Made by a program: the position numbers and the translations under genes. A stretch of 64,000 bases of DNA from a bacterium (GTDB lineage Bacteria; Patescibacteriota; Microgenomatia; UBA1406; GWC2-37-13), in assembly GCA_021825445.1 (NCBI GenBank), contig JAKAHA010000004.1, forward strand, positions 33,545 to 97,544. The letters are read 5' to 3'. Below the pieces are notes generated by a model. The model worked only from the letters and a program-made list of their open reading frames with translations. It did no database searches and was not told the origin of the DNA. Below, piece after piece: positions 30,338 through 39,357 of this stretch. Each line of letters starts with the position of its first letter. Position 1 is the stretch's first letter.

Positions 30338-31111
30338 GTGAAGAATAATCAAATAAATTGCAAACAGTTGGTTATTAATAATCTCCTTATCAATTATTAT
30401 TCTGTTTTGTCTAAAAAAAAATCTGGCAAAACTCTAGTTTTTCTTCATGGTTGGGGGGTCGATAGTAAACTTTGGTTTAAGATTGTTCCTGAATTAACAA
30501 AAAAAAATTATTCAATGTATTTTATCGATCTTCCCGGTTTTGGACAATCACAAGTACCAAATACTACTTATGATGTAAATGATTATAAAAAGATTATTTA
30601 TGAATTTGTTAAAAAATTAGGATTGAAAAAAATTAATTTAGTCGGTCATTCTTTTGGCGGAAGAATAGCGATCAAAATGGCAGCCGAAAATCCTGAGTTT
30701 TTGGAAAAAATAATTTTAGTTGATACGGCAGGGATAGTAACTGCATCAAAAATAAAAAAAATAACTACATTGATCGCAAAAACTATTAGTCCATTTTTTA
30801 GACTAACCTTCATGCAACCGTTAAGAAAAAAATTATATTTATTATTCGGAAGCGAGTATTTGGAAAATGAAAAACTTTCAGAAATATTTTCTAAAGTTGT
30901 TTCAGAAGATTTGACCCGTTTTCTAACTTTTATTAAAAAATCCACTCTAATTGTTTGGGGTAAAGAAGATAGGGTAACACCTCTCTATTTTGGAGAACTG
31001 ATGAATAAACTCATCAAAAAATCAAAGCTTGTCGTTTTTGAAAACGCCGGACATTTTAGTTTTCTCGACCAGCCAGAGAAATTTGTTAAGGCATTAATCG
31101 ACTTTATATGA
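30338..31111 (+). CDS. Alpha/beta hydrolase
   Basis: 257 residues, GTG start. Hydrolase-fold marks: oxyanion loop FLHGWGVDSKLW (about 34-45), nucleophile elbow LVGHSFGGRIAI (Ser about 102), Asp in LIVWGKEDRVTP and His in ENAGHFSFLDQPEKF. Likely an esterase or C-C bond hydrolase with an unknown small substrate. It overlaps murF by ATGA, a linkage that suggests a link to wall metabolism, though such coupling may be just operon packing. Confidence 0.88.
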   Translation: MKNNQINCKQLVINNLLINYYSVLSKKKSGKTLVFLHGWGVDSKLWFKIVPELTKKNYSMYFIDLPGFGQSQVPNTTYDVNDYKKIIYEFVKKLGLKKINLVGHSFGGRIAIKMAAENPEFLEKIILVDTAGIVTASKIKKITTLIAKTISPFFRLTFMQPLRKKLYLLFGSEYLENEKLSEIFSKVVSEDLTRFLTFIKKSTLIVWGKEDRVTPLYFGELMNKLIKKSKLVVFENAGHFSFLDQPEKFVKALIDFI

Positions 31112-32511
31112 GATATATTAACCCTGTCAGATTTTTCTATTTTCATCTTCTTCTTCTTCAACTTGAAGAATACGATTTGGCTCGTTTTATAAAAGCGGTT
31201 ATCAATACTAAGGGCATTCCGCCTAGGCGTGATTTTAGAAAGCCTTTAAAATTTACTGTAAAAATTAAGCTTATTACAGCCCTAAACTCACTTTTAATTC
31301 TATCGGTGTCACTTTATGTTTCTAAGTTTTTCAATAGTAATCACTACCAAATTGGTAGTTTAGTTCTTTTCTTTGCCCTGGGGTTGTATTTTAGTTATAT
31401 TTTTTTGATCGTAATTAATGTCTTACTTCTTCCTATTGATATTTTTATAAAAGAATTTTTGATTTTTTTGGCAAAAAGTAAAATAAAAAAGTTGAAAAAA
31501 TTGAAAGTCATCGGAGTTGCCGGAAGTTATGGAAAAACCGGCATGAAAGATTTAATCTCAACTATCCTGTCCGAAAAATATCAAGTTGTCAAAACTTCAG
31601 AAAGTGTCAATACTCCAATCGGAATTGCCAAAACGATTTTAAGTCAAGTTGATGAAAAAACGCAAATTTTGGTTGTCGAAATGGGTGAGTACTATCCGGG
31701 TGATATCAAAAATATTTGTTCAATCGTCACTCCACATGTTGGAGTTATTACCGGAATTAATGAAGCACATTTTGAAAGATTAAATTCGATAAATAATAGT
31801 ATAAAAACTATTTTTGAGATTGCGCAAAATATGAAACCAGACGGTGTATTGCTTTTAAATGTTAAAGATAAATATGTGAAGGATAACTATGAAAAATTTA
31901 TTAAAAAACAAAGTGTTTATCTTTATCAAGCAAAAGGAAAAATTGAATTTAATGAAGATGCTCCAGGATACATTTATAAAAAAATGTTTTTGCCGATATT
32001 GGGCGAATATAATTTAGATAAAATCGATGGAGTAATTTACCTGGCAAAAAAACTTGGATTAACAGATTTCGAAATTGAAAGTGGTCTTAAAAAAATAAAA
32101 ACACCAGCTCATAGGTTACAACCAATTTTAAATCTTGAAAAAAATATTCTCATCATTGACGACAGTTATAATGGTAACCCCGATGGAGTAGAGGAGGCAA
32201 TAAAAACTTTATCAAAGTTTTCTAAAAGAAGAAAAATATTTATCACTCCAGGACTCGTTGAAATGGGAAATAAAAGTAATGAAGTACACCAGAGGATAGG
32301 AAAAAGATTAAACGACGTCGTAGATTTAGTAATATTAGTTAAAAATTCAGTTACGCCAGATATCGGAGAAGGGCTAATTAAATCTGGTTTTAAAAAGCAA
32401 AACATTATTTGGTTTGACTCAATGATGGAAGCTCAAAGTAATCTTATAAATTATGCTAAATCTGGCGACGTAATTCTTTTTCAAAACGACTGGCCAGATA
32501 ATTATGTATAA
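31108..32511 (+). CDS. murF: MurF-like ligase with N-terminal membrane region
   Basis: 467 residues. After two helices (about 53-70 and 83-110) and a basic linker comes the Mur ligase ATP-binding loop IGVAGSYGKTGMKDLIS (about 135-151), NTPIGIAKTIL, VVEMGEYYPGDIKNI, GVITGINEAHFERLNS and C-terminal ILIIDDSYNGNPDGVEEAIKTL, the pattern of MurF (UDP-MurNAc-tripeptide:D-Ala-D-Ala ligase). The membrane region replaces the usual N-terminal UMAG-binding domain and recurs in CPR MurF homologues. It precedes ddl, its substrate supplier, by 7 bases. Function is good by family; direct membrane attachment is inferred. Confidence 0.88.
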   Translation: MRYINPVRFFYFHLLLLQLEEYDLARFIKAVINTKGIPPRRDFRKPLKFTVKIKLITALNSLLILSVSLYVSKFFNSNHYQIGSLVLFFALGLYFSYIFLIVINVLLLPIDIFIKEFLIFLAKSKIKKLKKLKVIGVAGSYGKTGMKDLISTILSEKYQVVKTSESVNTPIGIAKTILSQVDEKTQILVVEMGEYYPGDIKNICSIVTPHVGVITGINEAHFERLNSINNSIKTIFEIAQNMKPDGVLLLNVKDKYVKDNYEKFIKKQSVYLYQAKGKIEFNEDAPGYIYKKMFLPILGEYNLDKIDGVIYLAKKLGLTDFEIESGLKKIKTPAHRLQPILNLEKNILIIDDSYNGNPDGVEEAIKTLSKFSKRRKIFITPGLVEMGNKSNEVHQRIGKRLNDVVDLVILVKNSVTPDIGEGLIKSGFKKQNIIWFDSMMEAQSNLINYAKSGDVILFQNDWPDNYV

Positions 32512-32512
32512 T
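32507..32512 (+). promoter_or_regulatory. -10 box inside the murF end, ahead of ddl
   Basis: TATAAT six bases before the ddl ATG (32519), overlapping the murF stop. It may give ddl its own near-leaderless message. Confidence 0.45.
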
Positions 32513-32518
32513 ACAATT

Positions 32519-33682
32519 ATGAAAACCATTGGGGTATTCTTCGGCAGCCGTTCTCCTGAACACGATGTCTCCATTATTACTGGGCAACTGATAATCTCTG
32601 GTTTAAAAGAATGTGGATATAACGTCATTCCAGTCTACATTGATAAATCCGGCAAGTGGTATTCCGATTTTAAGCTTGGCTCAATGAAATTCTTCACTCA
32701 ATCTCACGCAGACTTGGACAAAAAACTTGAATCATTTAATATCGACTTTAATAAATCGTCTGGAAAGATGGTCAAACAATCAGGATTTTTAAAAAGCAAA
32801 GCTACCTTTGATATTGCTTTTCCAGCCTTTCACGGACAAAATGGAGAGGATGGGACATTCCAAGGACTTTGTGAAATGCTAAATGTTCCCTATGTTGGTT
32901 GCGATGTGACATCTTCTGCAATCACGATGGACAAGGTACTTACCAAGATGATATATAAAGCAAATAATATTCCAACAGTTGATTTTGTTTATTTTAATTT
33001 AAATGATTGGCGAGTTGATAAAAAAAATATTATCCAAAAAATTAAACCATTAAATTTTCCGGTGATTATTAAACCAGCCAGGCTTGGATCATCTATTGGA
33101 ATTTCCAAAGCAAAAAATCAGAAAGAGCTTGAGTTTGGCATTGAAGTCGCTCTTCACTATGATGAAAAAGTGATCGTTGAAAAGGCTATTGATGATCTGA
33201 TGGACGTCACTTGCTGTCTAATTGGAAATGATGAACCAATTCCATCCCTTCTTCAGGAGTCAGTTTTTTCAAGTGGATTTTTTTCTTATGAAGATAAATA
33301 TCTTAAAGGTGGCGGAGCTCAAACTGGCAATGCTACCCAAAGTATAATTATTCCGGCTCGCCTTGATAAAAAAATTACGAAGGAAATCCAAGACGCAGCC
33401 AAAAAAGCTTATCAAGTAATAGGTTGCTCAGGCATTGCCCGTGTCGATTTTCTTTATGATAAAAAAACTAAAAAGTGGTATGCAAACGAAATCAATACTT
33501 TACCTGGAACTCTATATCATCATCTTTGGAAAAAATCGGGAATTCCTTTCCCTGATTTATTAAAAAAATTGATTGGCTTTGCAGAAGAAAAATATCAGAA
33601 GAAAAAACAAATTACTTATACTTTTAATTCAAATATTCTTACCCAAGCCTCTTCAAACAAACTTTCACTTAAGGGGATTTAA
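32519..33682 (+). CDS. ddl: D-alanine--D-alanine ligase
   Basis: About 387 residues, slightly longer than typical Ddl. N-terminal FGSRSPEHDVSIITGQ (E-H-x-V-S), GQNGEDGTFQGLCEMLNVPYVG (about 105-126), ATP-grasp features FPVIIKPARLGSSIGISKA and VIVEKAID, and C-terminal RVDFLYD...YANEINTLPGTLYHHLWKKSG with the metal-binding E-I-N-T-L-P-G. Synthesises D-Ala-D-Ala for MurF, encoded just upstream. ATG 32519 is chosen over the TTG-like extension to 32504, which lies in the murF stop and the -10 box. Confidence 0.95.
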   Translation: MKTIGVFFGSRSPEHDVSIITGQLIISGLKECGYNVIPVYIDKSGKWYSDFKLGSMKFFTQSHADLDKKLESFNIDFNKSSGKMVKQSGFLKSKATFDIAFPAFHGQNGEDGTFQGLCEMLNVPYVGCDVTSSAITMDKVLTKMIYKANNIPTVDFVYFNLNDWRVDKKNIIQKIKPLNFPVIIKPARLGSSIGISKAKNQKELEFGIEVALHYDEKVIVEKAIDDLMDVTCCLIGNDEPIPSLLQESVFSSGFFSYEDKYLKGGGAQTGNATQSIIIPARLDKKITKEIQDAAKKAYQVIGCSGIARVDFLYDKKTKKWYANEINTLPGTLYHHLWKKSGIPFPDLLKKLIGFAEEKYQKKKQITYTFNSNILTQASSNKLSLKGI

Positions 33683-33696
33683 TGAAATCGCGCCAC

Positions 33697-34482
33697 TTAC
33701 CCCTCAAGCCTTGCAAATTGACCAGTTTCTTTGGACTTAGCAAACATGTATCGAAAAAATATTACTGCACCAATTAAAAAAAGAATATTAAGTGCTACGG
33801 CAGACTCAATATCGGAAATAATATTTTGCCCATTTAAACTTTTTCGCATTGCTTCAAAAACATATGTTGGAGCAAACAAAAAAGAGATACTACGAAACGG
33901 CTGAGGAAGAATTGCAACTGGATAAATAACCGCCATTAAAGGCTGGAATACATTTATCAATCCCCAGGCAAAAGCAGCGACCCTTGTCCCAAATCGTATA
34001 ATTAATCCAAGCATAACAACTCCAAATGAAAATCCAAACACTGCGAGATTTATAAACATTAAAAACATATTAATCAATCCCATTGATAACATATTTAGAT
34101 GAAATACAAAAAAAGCAAGAATACTTGAAAGTAACAAAACAATAAATCCTTTTATTGTTCCCGAAATTGCAAAAAAAGTTAAATATTCTTTAATGGAGAT
34201 TGGTGAAATAAAAATATTAGTAAGATTACGAGACCACACATCCCACAGACAACTTACACCAACCGAATACTGAGCGATACTTATTACTTGCCACAAAATT
34301 ATCCCTGAAAGTACTTGGTCTGCAATTATTTTTCCAGTTGATCCAACCAAGTATAAAGTCATGTATCCAAATACGATAATAGAAAATAATGGAAATAAAA
34401 TTATGTCATTAAAAATTTCAAATGAATGACGAGTAATAAATATTTCATGAAACATCATTGCTTTTATTCTATTGAAAGACAT
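33697..34482 (-). CDS. ABC-2 type transporter permease
   Basis: About 261 residues, six helices: two segments with LFSIIVFGYMTLYLVG, LVLLLSSILAFFVFHL, GFSFGVVMLGLIIRFGTRVAAFAWGLINVFQPLMAVIYPVAILPQPFRSISFLFAPTYVFEAMRKSL. The last part is the ABC-2 signature region. It partners the ATPase encoded immediately upstream (14-base overlap) and likely exports a polysaccharide, lipid or drug. ATG 34482 used; the longer frame to 34521 lies wholly in the ATPase gene. Confidence 0.88.
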   Translation of the reverse strand: MSFNRIKAMMFHEIFITRHSFEIFNDIILFPLFSIIVFGYMTLYLVGSTGKIIADQVLSGIILWQVISIAQYSVGVSCLWDVWSRNLTNIFISPISIKEYLTFFAISGTIKGFIVLLLSSILAFFVFHLNMLSMGLINMFLMFINLAVFGFSFGVVMLGLIIRFGTRVAAFAWGLINVFQPLMAVIYPVAILPQPFRSISFLFAPTYVFEAMRKSLNGQNIISDIESAVALNILFLIGAVIFFRYMFAKSKETGQFARLEG

Positions 34483-35395
34483 ATTTTTCTCCTCGGGCAA
34501 TTTGTAAAAATACATGTTCAAGAGTTGGTTTTTTTACTTCAATATCTGTCATCCAAATACCAAGTTTGCTTAGATCAAAAATAATTTTTGGTAATGCTTT
34601 TTCTTCTGTTGTTATAAAAACTACATGTCCGTCGTCAAATCGATGATCAAGTTTTTCTTTTTTCAAATATTCAACGATGACTTCTTTTTTATCATTAAAT
34701 GTAAGTCGAAGTTGCGCGACTTGAATCCGTTTTGTTAGTCCTAAAGGCGTATCTTCAGCAACAACCTTTCCCTTGTCCATAAAAATGACTCGATCACAGA
34801 TTCTAGTTACTTCAGACATATTATGGCTGGTATACAGAATCGTAATTGGTCTTTCTTTTCTTAGCTCTTCAATAAAAGTCAAGGTTTTATCAGCGATATC
34901 TGGGTCAAGCGACGCCGTCGGCTCATCCATCAAAATAATTTTTGGGTCGTTAATCAATGCTTTAATAAAGTTCGCTCTCGTCTTTTGTCCTGTTGAAAGA
35001 TCAAAGTAACGTTTATAAACAAGATCATCCATTTCAAAATGGGTCACTAACTTTTTTATTTTTGTAATACAATTTTCAACCCCGTATAAATTAGCAAAAA
35101 CTATTAAATTTTCCCAAACAGTATTTCTTCCTTGTAGATTATTAAAAGCGGAAGTGAAGTTTAATTGACTTAAACAATATTGTGGATACACAGAAAAATC
35201 TTTTTCAAAATAATGGATTGTTCCGTTGGTTGGAGTTGTTATACCAAGCAACATTTGTATCGTTGTTGTCTTACCGGCTCCGTTTGGACCAAGAAGACCT
35301 AATATTTCCCCCTCCTTGATATCGAAAGTAATATTGTCAACAGCAATAAATTCACCAAATTTTTTATACAAATTTTTTACCTTAAGCATAGCCAT
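34469..35395 (-). CDS. ABC transporter ATP-binding protein
   Basis: 308 residues. Walker A LLGPNGAGKTTTIQML (about 35-50), signature DLSTGQKTRANFIKALI, Walker B KIILMDEPTASLD, H-loop LYTSHNM. After residue 225 a C-terminal strand domain with LRLTFNDKKEVIVEYL, as in CcmA/NodI-like exporters. Pairs with the ABC-2 permease. Upstream Met3 (35389) is an alternative start. Confidence 0.94.
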   Translation of the reverse strand: MAMLKVKNLYKKFGEFIAVDNITFDIKEGEILGLLGPNGAGKTTTIQMLLGITTPTNGTIHYFEKDFSVYPQYCLSQLNFTSAFNNLQGRNTVWENLIVFANLYGVENCITKIKKLVTHFEMDDLVYKRYFDLSTGQKTRANFIKALINDPKIILMDEPTASLDPDIADKTLTFIEELRKERPITILYTSHNMSEVTRICDRVIFMDKGKVVAEDTPLGLTKRIQVAQLRLTFNDKKEVIVEYLKKEKLDHRFDDGHVVFITTEEKALPKIIFDLSKLGIWMTDIEVKKPTLEHVFLQIARGEKYVFQ

Positions 35396-35402
35396 AAAAT
35401 CA

Positions 35403-35999
35403 TTATATGGTTAATTCCTTATCTATTTTTTTCTTTCTGCTCCATGGTAATAATTCTTTACCTATTATTTCCTTTTCAGTATTCATATAATCTTCATTTG
35501 TCCCAATCTTACCCAGTGCAATTAAAGTGAAAGGATTTAGTGATTGTGAAATATTAAAAGTATCTTTTATTTTATTACTGTCAAAAATACCTATCTGTCT
35601 GCAATAATAACCTAATTCCTGTGCTTGAAGTATCAGTGAGATTACTGATGCTCCAAGATCATACTGTGCCCATTTATTTATTTTATCTACCTGATCTGTT
35701 TGATCATAGCAAGCAATAATAATCAATGGGGCAGAAAAAGCCCAAGCATTTCTTTCTGGTAAGCAACTTTTTAACTTTTTATACGATTTAGATTCCTTTC
35801 TTATCCAATAAAAAAACCATGGCTGGTTATTTCTTCCGGAAGGAGCTAGACGAGCAGCGTCAAAAATTATTTTTAAATGTTTATCAGCAATTGGATCAGA
35901 AGAAAAAACTCTTGGACTAAAACGAAGACCAATACTTTTAATTAATTTATAAGACGTTTTTGGAGTCCTAATTTTCTTTACCTTCTGCAATAAATTCAT
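35403..35999 (-). CDS. Nitroreductase-family FMN oxidoreductase
   Basis: 198 residues. RFSPRVFSSDPIADKHLKIIFDAARLAPSGRNNQPWFFYWIRKES holds the FMN-binding R-S-x-R-like stretch and PSGRNNQPW (around 54-62); ASVISLILQAQELGYYCRQIGIFD and LIALGKIG follow. The family reduces nitro, quinone or flavin substrates with NAD(P)H. Divergent from the AEC transporter with 53 bases between. Confidence 0.9.
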   Translation of the reverse strand: MNLLQKVKKIRTPKTSYKLIKSIGLRFSPRVFSSDPIADKHLKIIFDAARLAPSGRNNQPWFFYWIRKESKSYKKLKSCLPERNAWAFSAPLIIIACYDQTDQVDKINKWAQYDLGASVISLILQAQELGYYCRQIGIFDSNKIKDTFNISQSLNPFTLIALGKIGTNEDYMNTEKEIIGKELLPWSRKKKIDKELTI

Positions 36000-36040
36000 A
36001 AATAAATTATACAGAATATCATTCCTAAATATTTATCTTG

Positions 36041-36046
36041 TATAAT
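36041..36046 (+). promoter_or_regulatory. -10 box six bases before the AEC transporter ATG
   Basis: TATAAT followed by ACTTTT and ATG (36053); the earlier in-frame TTG at 36038 falls on the -10 box and is rejected as a start. Confidence 0.5.
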
Positions 36047-36052
36047 ACTTTT

Positions 36053-36970
36053 ATGCAATTAGATCGATTTCAAATTCTTTTTTCCATTTTCTCATTAATC
36101 TTTGTTGGATATTTTTCAAAATCATTTAATATCATAAATGAAGATTTTGCTAAAAAAGCAATCAAGCTTTTATTTTTTCTTCCTTTACCAATTTTAGTTT
36201 TTCTATCTTTTGCTACAACTAAACTTGATTTGACTTTGGGCATTTATCCAATTATTTCAATAACTATTCAAAGTATATTAATAGTCGTTAGTTATTTCAT
36301 AGGAAGATTACTTAAGTTTAATAACAAAACGATCGGAACATTGATTGCCTCAGCAGGAATAACTAGCACCTTAGTTTTTGCTCTTCCTTTTATTCAGGCT
36401 TTTTATGGAGTCGAAAATCTTAAATATTTATTTATGTACGATTTCGGCAATGGTCTGATGGCTTGGACAGTTGTTTATTTAATTACCGGATATCTAGGAA
36501 ATAAAAAGGAACTAGGAATTAAAAAAGGAATCTTATCTTTCGCAAAAAATCCAATGATCTTCGCTTTGTTTTTTGGATTAATTTTTAGCTTGCTAAATAT
36601 TCAACTACCTCAAATGTTTATTCAATTTAAAGCAACTCTTTCTGGCTTTATCAATCCGCTCTTATTTATTGCAATTGGCATTCTTCTTGATTTCCGATAT
36701 TTCCAATCGAAAGAAAATTTGGGTAAACTGTTTCTTTCAGCGGGAGTTGTTATGGGTGTTTCGGCTATTTTAGCTTATATCTTTACATCGTATCTGAATA
36801 TCGATGGCATTGGTCAAAAAGTAATTTTGGTTTCAGCTGTTTCACCGGCTGCAGCTTTAGCTGTGGCTTTTTCCATAGAGCATGATCTTGACCATAAATT
36901 TGCAAGTGCCTTAGTTGCCTTCACAATGGTTTTAGGAATAATATTAGTTCCTCTGATAATTCTTTTATAA
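36053..36970 (+). CDS. AEC-family (auxin efflux carrier-like) transporter
   Basis: 305 residues, ten helices in two sets of five, ending FASALVAFTMVLGIILVPLIILL. The middle of the protein carries VVYLITGYLGNKKELGIKKGILSFAKNPMIFALFFGLIFSLLNIQLPQMF, characteristic of the family. These carriers move small organic acids or efflux auxin-like molecules; the substrate here is unknown. Convergent with the coiled-coil gene (3 bases apart). Confidence 0.86.
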   Translation: MQLDRFQILFSIFSLIFVGYFSKSFNIINEDFAKKAIKLLFFLPLPILVFLSFATTKLDLTLGIYPIISITIQSILIVVSYFIGRLLKFNNKTIGTLIASAGITSTLVFALPFIQAFYGVENLKYLFMYDFGNGLMAWTVVYLITGYLGNKKELGIKKGILSFAKNPMIFALFFGLIFSLLNIQLPQMFIQFKATLSGFINPLLFIAIGILLDFRYFQSKENLGKLFLSAGVVMGVSAILAYIFTSYLNIDGIGQKVILVSAVSPAAALAVAFSIEHDLDHKFASALVAFTMVLGIILVPLIILL

Positions 36971-36973
36971 AAG

Positions 36974-37279
36974 TTACCCAGTTACAACTCTTTGTTCTAA
37001 GCTGATAATTCGATCTTCATGATTATCTAACTTTTTATGTAACCTACCATTTTGTTCTGTTAAAACAGTATGATCTTCGCTAAACTTCGTAAAAGCACCC
37101 ACTAGCCAGTCAAGAGATTTTAAAACGCTGTCTTTAAATTCTGTAAACTCTTTTTTAAAATCTTCTGTCTTTTTTTCTAAAGATTCGATTTTGTAATTAA
37201 GATAATTTTCTGTACTTTTCAAATCTTGCTTTGTAGCAAATAAAGTTTTTAATTTTCTCACATCTGTATCAGTGATCAT
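36974..37279 (-). CDS. Coiled-coil protein of unknown function
   Basis: About 101 residues from ATG 37279. N-terminal MITDTDVRKLKTLFATKQDLKSTENYLNYKIESLEKKTEDFKKEFTEFKD then a short LDWLVGAF hydrophobic turn and a second helical run LHKKLDNHEDRIISLEQRVVTG. Heptads with Leu/Ile at a/d positions indicate a coiled coil along most of the length. No signal peptide. Small coiled-coil proteins of this type are common in Microgenomates; role unknown. Confidence 0.6.
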   Translation of the reverse strand: MITDTDVRKLKTLFATKQDLKSTENYLNYKIESLEKKTEDFKKEFTEFKDSVLKSLDWLVGAFTKFSEDHTVLTEQNGRLHKKLDNHEDRIISLEQRVVTG

Positions 37280-37427
37280 AGGATTTAATTTAAACAAATA
37301 ATTAATAATTATTCAATCATAAAATATTATGAAATCTTGTCAATCGCTTATAACCTACAAAAGTGTGTTTTTAGATTGTTAAAGCAACATAAAAATGACG
37401 ATATATACCCTTATATACAATATGGTA

Positions 37428-37433
37428 TATAAT
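37428..37433 (+). promoter_or_regulatory. -10 box for the inositol monophosphatase-like gene
   Basis: TATAAT is 7 bases before the ATG at 37441. Just upstream, ATATACC and GGTATAT form an inverted pair about 14 bases apart (37401-37430), which could be a binding site. The remaining 100 bases to 37280 hold no gene. Confidence 0.45.
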
Positions 37434-37440
37434 AGCGTGT

Positions 37441-38235
37441 ATGATCAATACCATGAAACAAGCTGCTTCCGAGGCTGGGACTATCCTTCTTACTTACTAT
37501 AAGAAGAATCTGACTCTAAACTATAAGACATCCCACAAAGACTTTTATACTATAGCAGATGTTGAAAGCCAAAAAGCCATTAAGGAAATAATTACCAAAT
37601 TGATGATCAAAAAAGGCATCGGCGAATCAGAAATTGGTTTCATCGGTGAAGAAAATCTATCTTCCGGAAATAATAAGGAACACCTTTTCGTCATTGATCC
37701 ACTCGATGGTACCGTCAACTTTGCTTTTGGACTGGATTTTTTCAGTATTTCAATAGCTTACTTTCATAATGGTATTTTGACCTCCGGTTTAGTCTACCAA
37801 CCGACAAATAAAAATTATTATTATGCAACCAAAGGTTTTGGTGCTTTTAAAAATAAATCACCTTTAAAAATGACCTATAAACCGCTAAAACAATCATTAT
37901 TAAGCGGGCTTATCAGTTCAAGGCTTGAAATATATAACAACCTCTTTAAAACTTATCAAAAAATCTATCCTCACGTGGCTGGATATCGAAATCTTAACTC
38001 CATGGCTATTGACAACTGTCTGCTCTCAGAAAACGTCTTTAACGTCGTTGTCAACGGTCATACATTTATTTGGGATATATCCGCGGTAAAATTAATCATC
38101 GAAGAATCTGGAGGTATTATGGTTGATTTTAATGGCTTGCCAATCAACTTTGATCTTAAAAACCCCAAGCTAGCATACGACACCATCTCCTGCCATCCAA
38201 GGCTAAAAAATGAAATTTTGAAGTTTTTTAAGTAA
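37441..38235 (+). CDS. Inositol monophosphatase-family protein
   Basis: 264 residues. Metal sites of the Li-sensitive phosphatase family: GEEN (about 75-78), VIDPLDGTVNF (about 89-99) and HTFIWDISAVKLIIEESGG (about 208-226). Substrates in the family include inositol monophosphate, PAP, and fructose-1,6-bisphosphate; which applies here is unclear. Its neighbours do not help. It is the last gene before a 1.1-kb stretch without convincing genes. Confidence 0.9.
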   Translation: MINTMKQAASEAGTILLTYYKKNLTLNYKTSHKDFYTIADVESQKAIKEIITKLMIKKGIGESEIGFIGEENLSSGNNKEHLFVIDPLDGTVNFAFGLDFFSISIAYFHNGILTSGLVYQPTNKNYYYATKGFGAFKNKSPLKMTYKPLKQSLLSGLISSRLEIYNNLFKTYQKIYPHVAGYRNLNSMAIDNCLLSENVFNVVVNGHTFIWDISAVKLIIEESGGIMVDFNGLPINFDLKNPKLAYDTISCHPRLKNEILKFFK

Positions 38236-39357
38236 TAATCTACTTACTTTAATAGTTTTTCCATCAATAAATAAATATTTTTTTAATATTAGACTTATAG
38301 ATGTTAGAATAATTTCTAATTACTAATTATTCTAATTGATCTAAATAATAACCGATTACTAAATACCAGGAAACAGCTGGTTATTGGAATTTTATTAGAA
38401 ATTAGATAGGTTAGGTTAATTAGGTCAATTTTTCTATCAATAACACTCCTCTCATCCTCAAAATAGTAGAGAAGACCTGGTCAAAATTTTAATTAATTAA
38501 TACTTTAGGTCTTTATGACAATGTAAACTATTAATTTTAATAGGGGATTCAAAACGGAAAAACCAGCCAAAGAGCCAGTAGGTAGAAAAGGGAAGAAAAG
38601 GAGAATAATTAACAATTACCAACGATTAGTTATTAATAAAAAAATTAATTAATTACAATTTATCGCGTTATTACAAACCATCACTTCTCTTCCAAGAGCC
38701 GTGGTTGACGTCGTAAAAGCTCCATTTTACGACGTTATATATCTTCCTTTCTCCGACTATACATATCCATTAATATGTCACTTTGGTCAAGTTGTGATAT
38801 TTATCACTATTATCTTCTGGAGAATATGTTACCCGTCTTCTCTCAGTTTTATTGATAATAATATTTACATTCGCATTTTACTAATCACTAATTACTAGCC
38901 ATTAATCACTATTTCTACCTCTTCTCTAGATAGCTGGCATGTGGTTAATTATTTAGCCCGTCTTATAGTCCCAAACTGCATATTTTGAGGCTAAAATATC
39001 AGAAATAGCACGTATCTGCTTATGAGAGAAAGGAGTTTAGTTTGATTTAGATTGTATTAATGATCTAAAACTTAATAAACGAAGCTAAACTACATTATAA
39101 CATTATAATGTAGTGTAATGATATTTAGAACGTTATTATAATCTAAATCATTAATTTAGCCTTGATTTTCTAGATCTATCCACATACTTGAATACATACT
39201 ATCTGGAGTATAGTGACAATCCAATCCCTCATTATTAGCCTTGTATTAAATCAAAATAACCCTATAGTAATTAACTCACGTCTGTACAATAATTATTATA
39301 GGATATATTTATGCACGTCCGTAAAAACACCACTCCTCTATCCTCTACTTGAAGTCT
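38236..39357. other. 1.1-kb AT-rich region without a convincing gene, rich in inverted repeats
   Basis: Lies between two converging genes. It begins with AT word repeats (38310-38440) like those at 1484-1600. Structures seen: an 11-bp perfect stem ACGTCGTAAAA/TTTTACGACGT (38708-38735), ATATTTT-GAGGCT-AAAATAT (about 38980-39000), the palindrome CTACATTATAA-CA-TTATAATGTAG (39089-39112) and TGATTTAGATT (near 39042) mirrored by AATCTAAATCA (near 39140). A GTG-started 65-codon frame at 38701-38898 overlaps the first stem and is not convincing. Two one-mismatch DnaA-box-like 9-mers (near 38940 and 39178) are too few for an origin. For so compact a genome this is a conspicuous gap; it may hold a structured RNA or decayed sequence. 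Confidence 0.6.

Noticed and set aside
38701..38898. 65-codon GTG-started ORF in the 1.1-kb gap
   Set aside because: Overlaps an 11-bp perfect stem, has no recognisable family and lies in AT-rich sequence where open frames arise by chance.
38930..39190. Possible replication origin with DnaA boxes
   Set aside because: Only two 9-mers with one mismatch each, no dnaA/dnaN neighbours and genes converge here instead of diverging.
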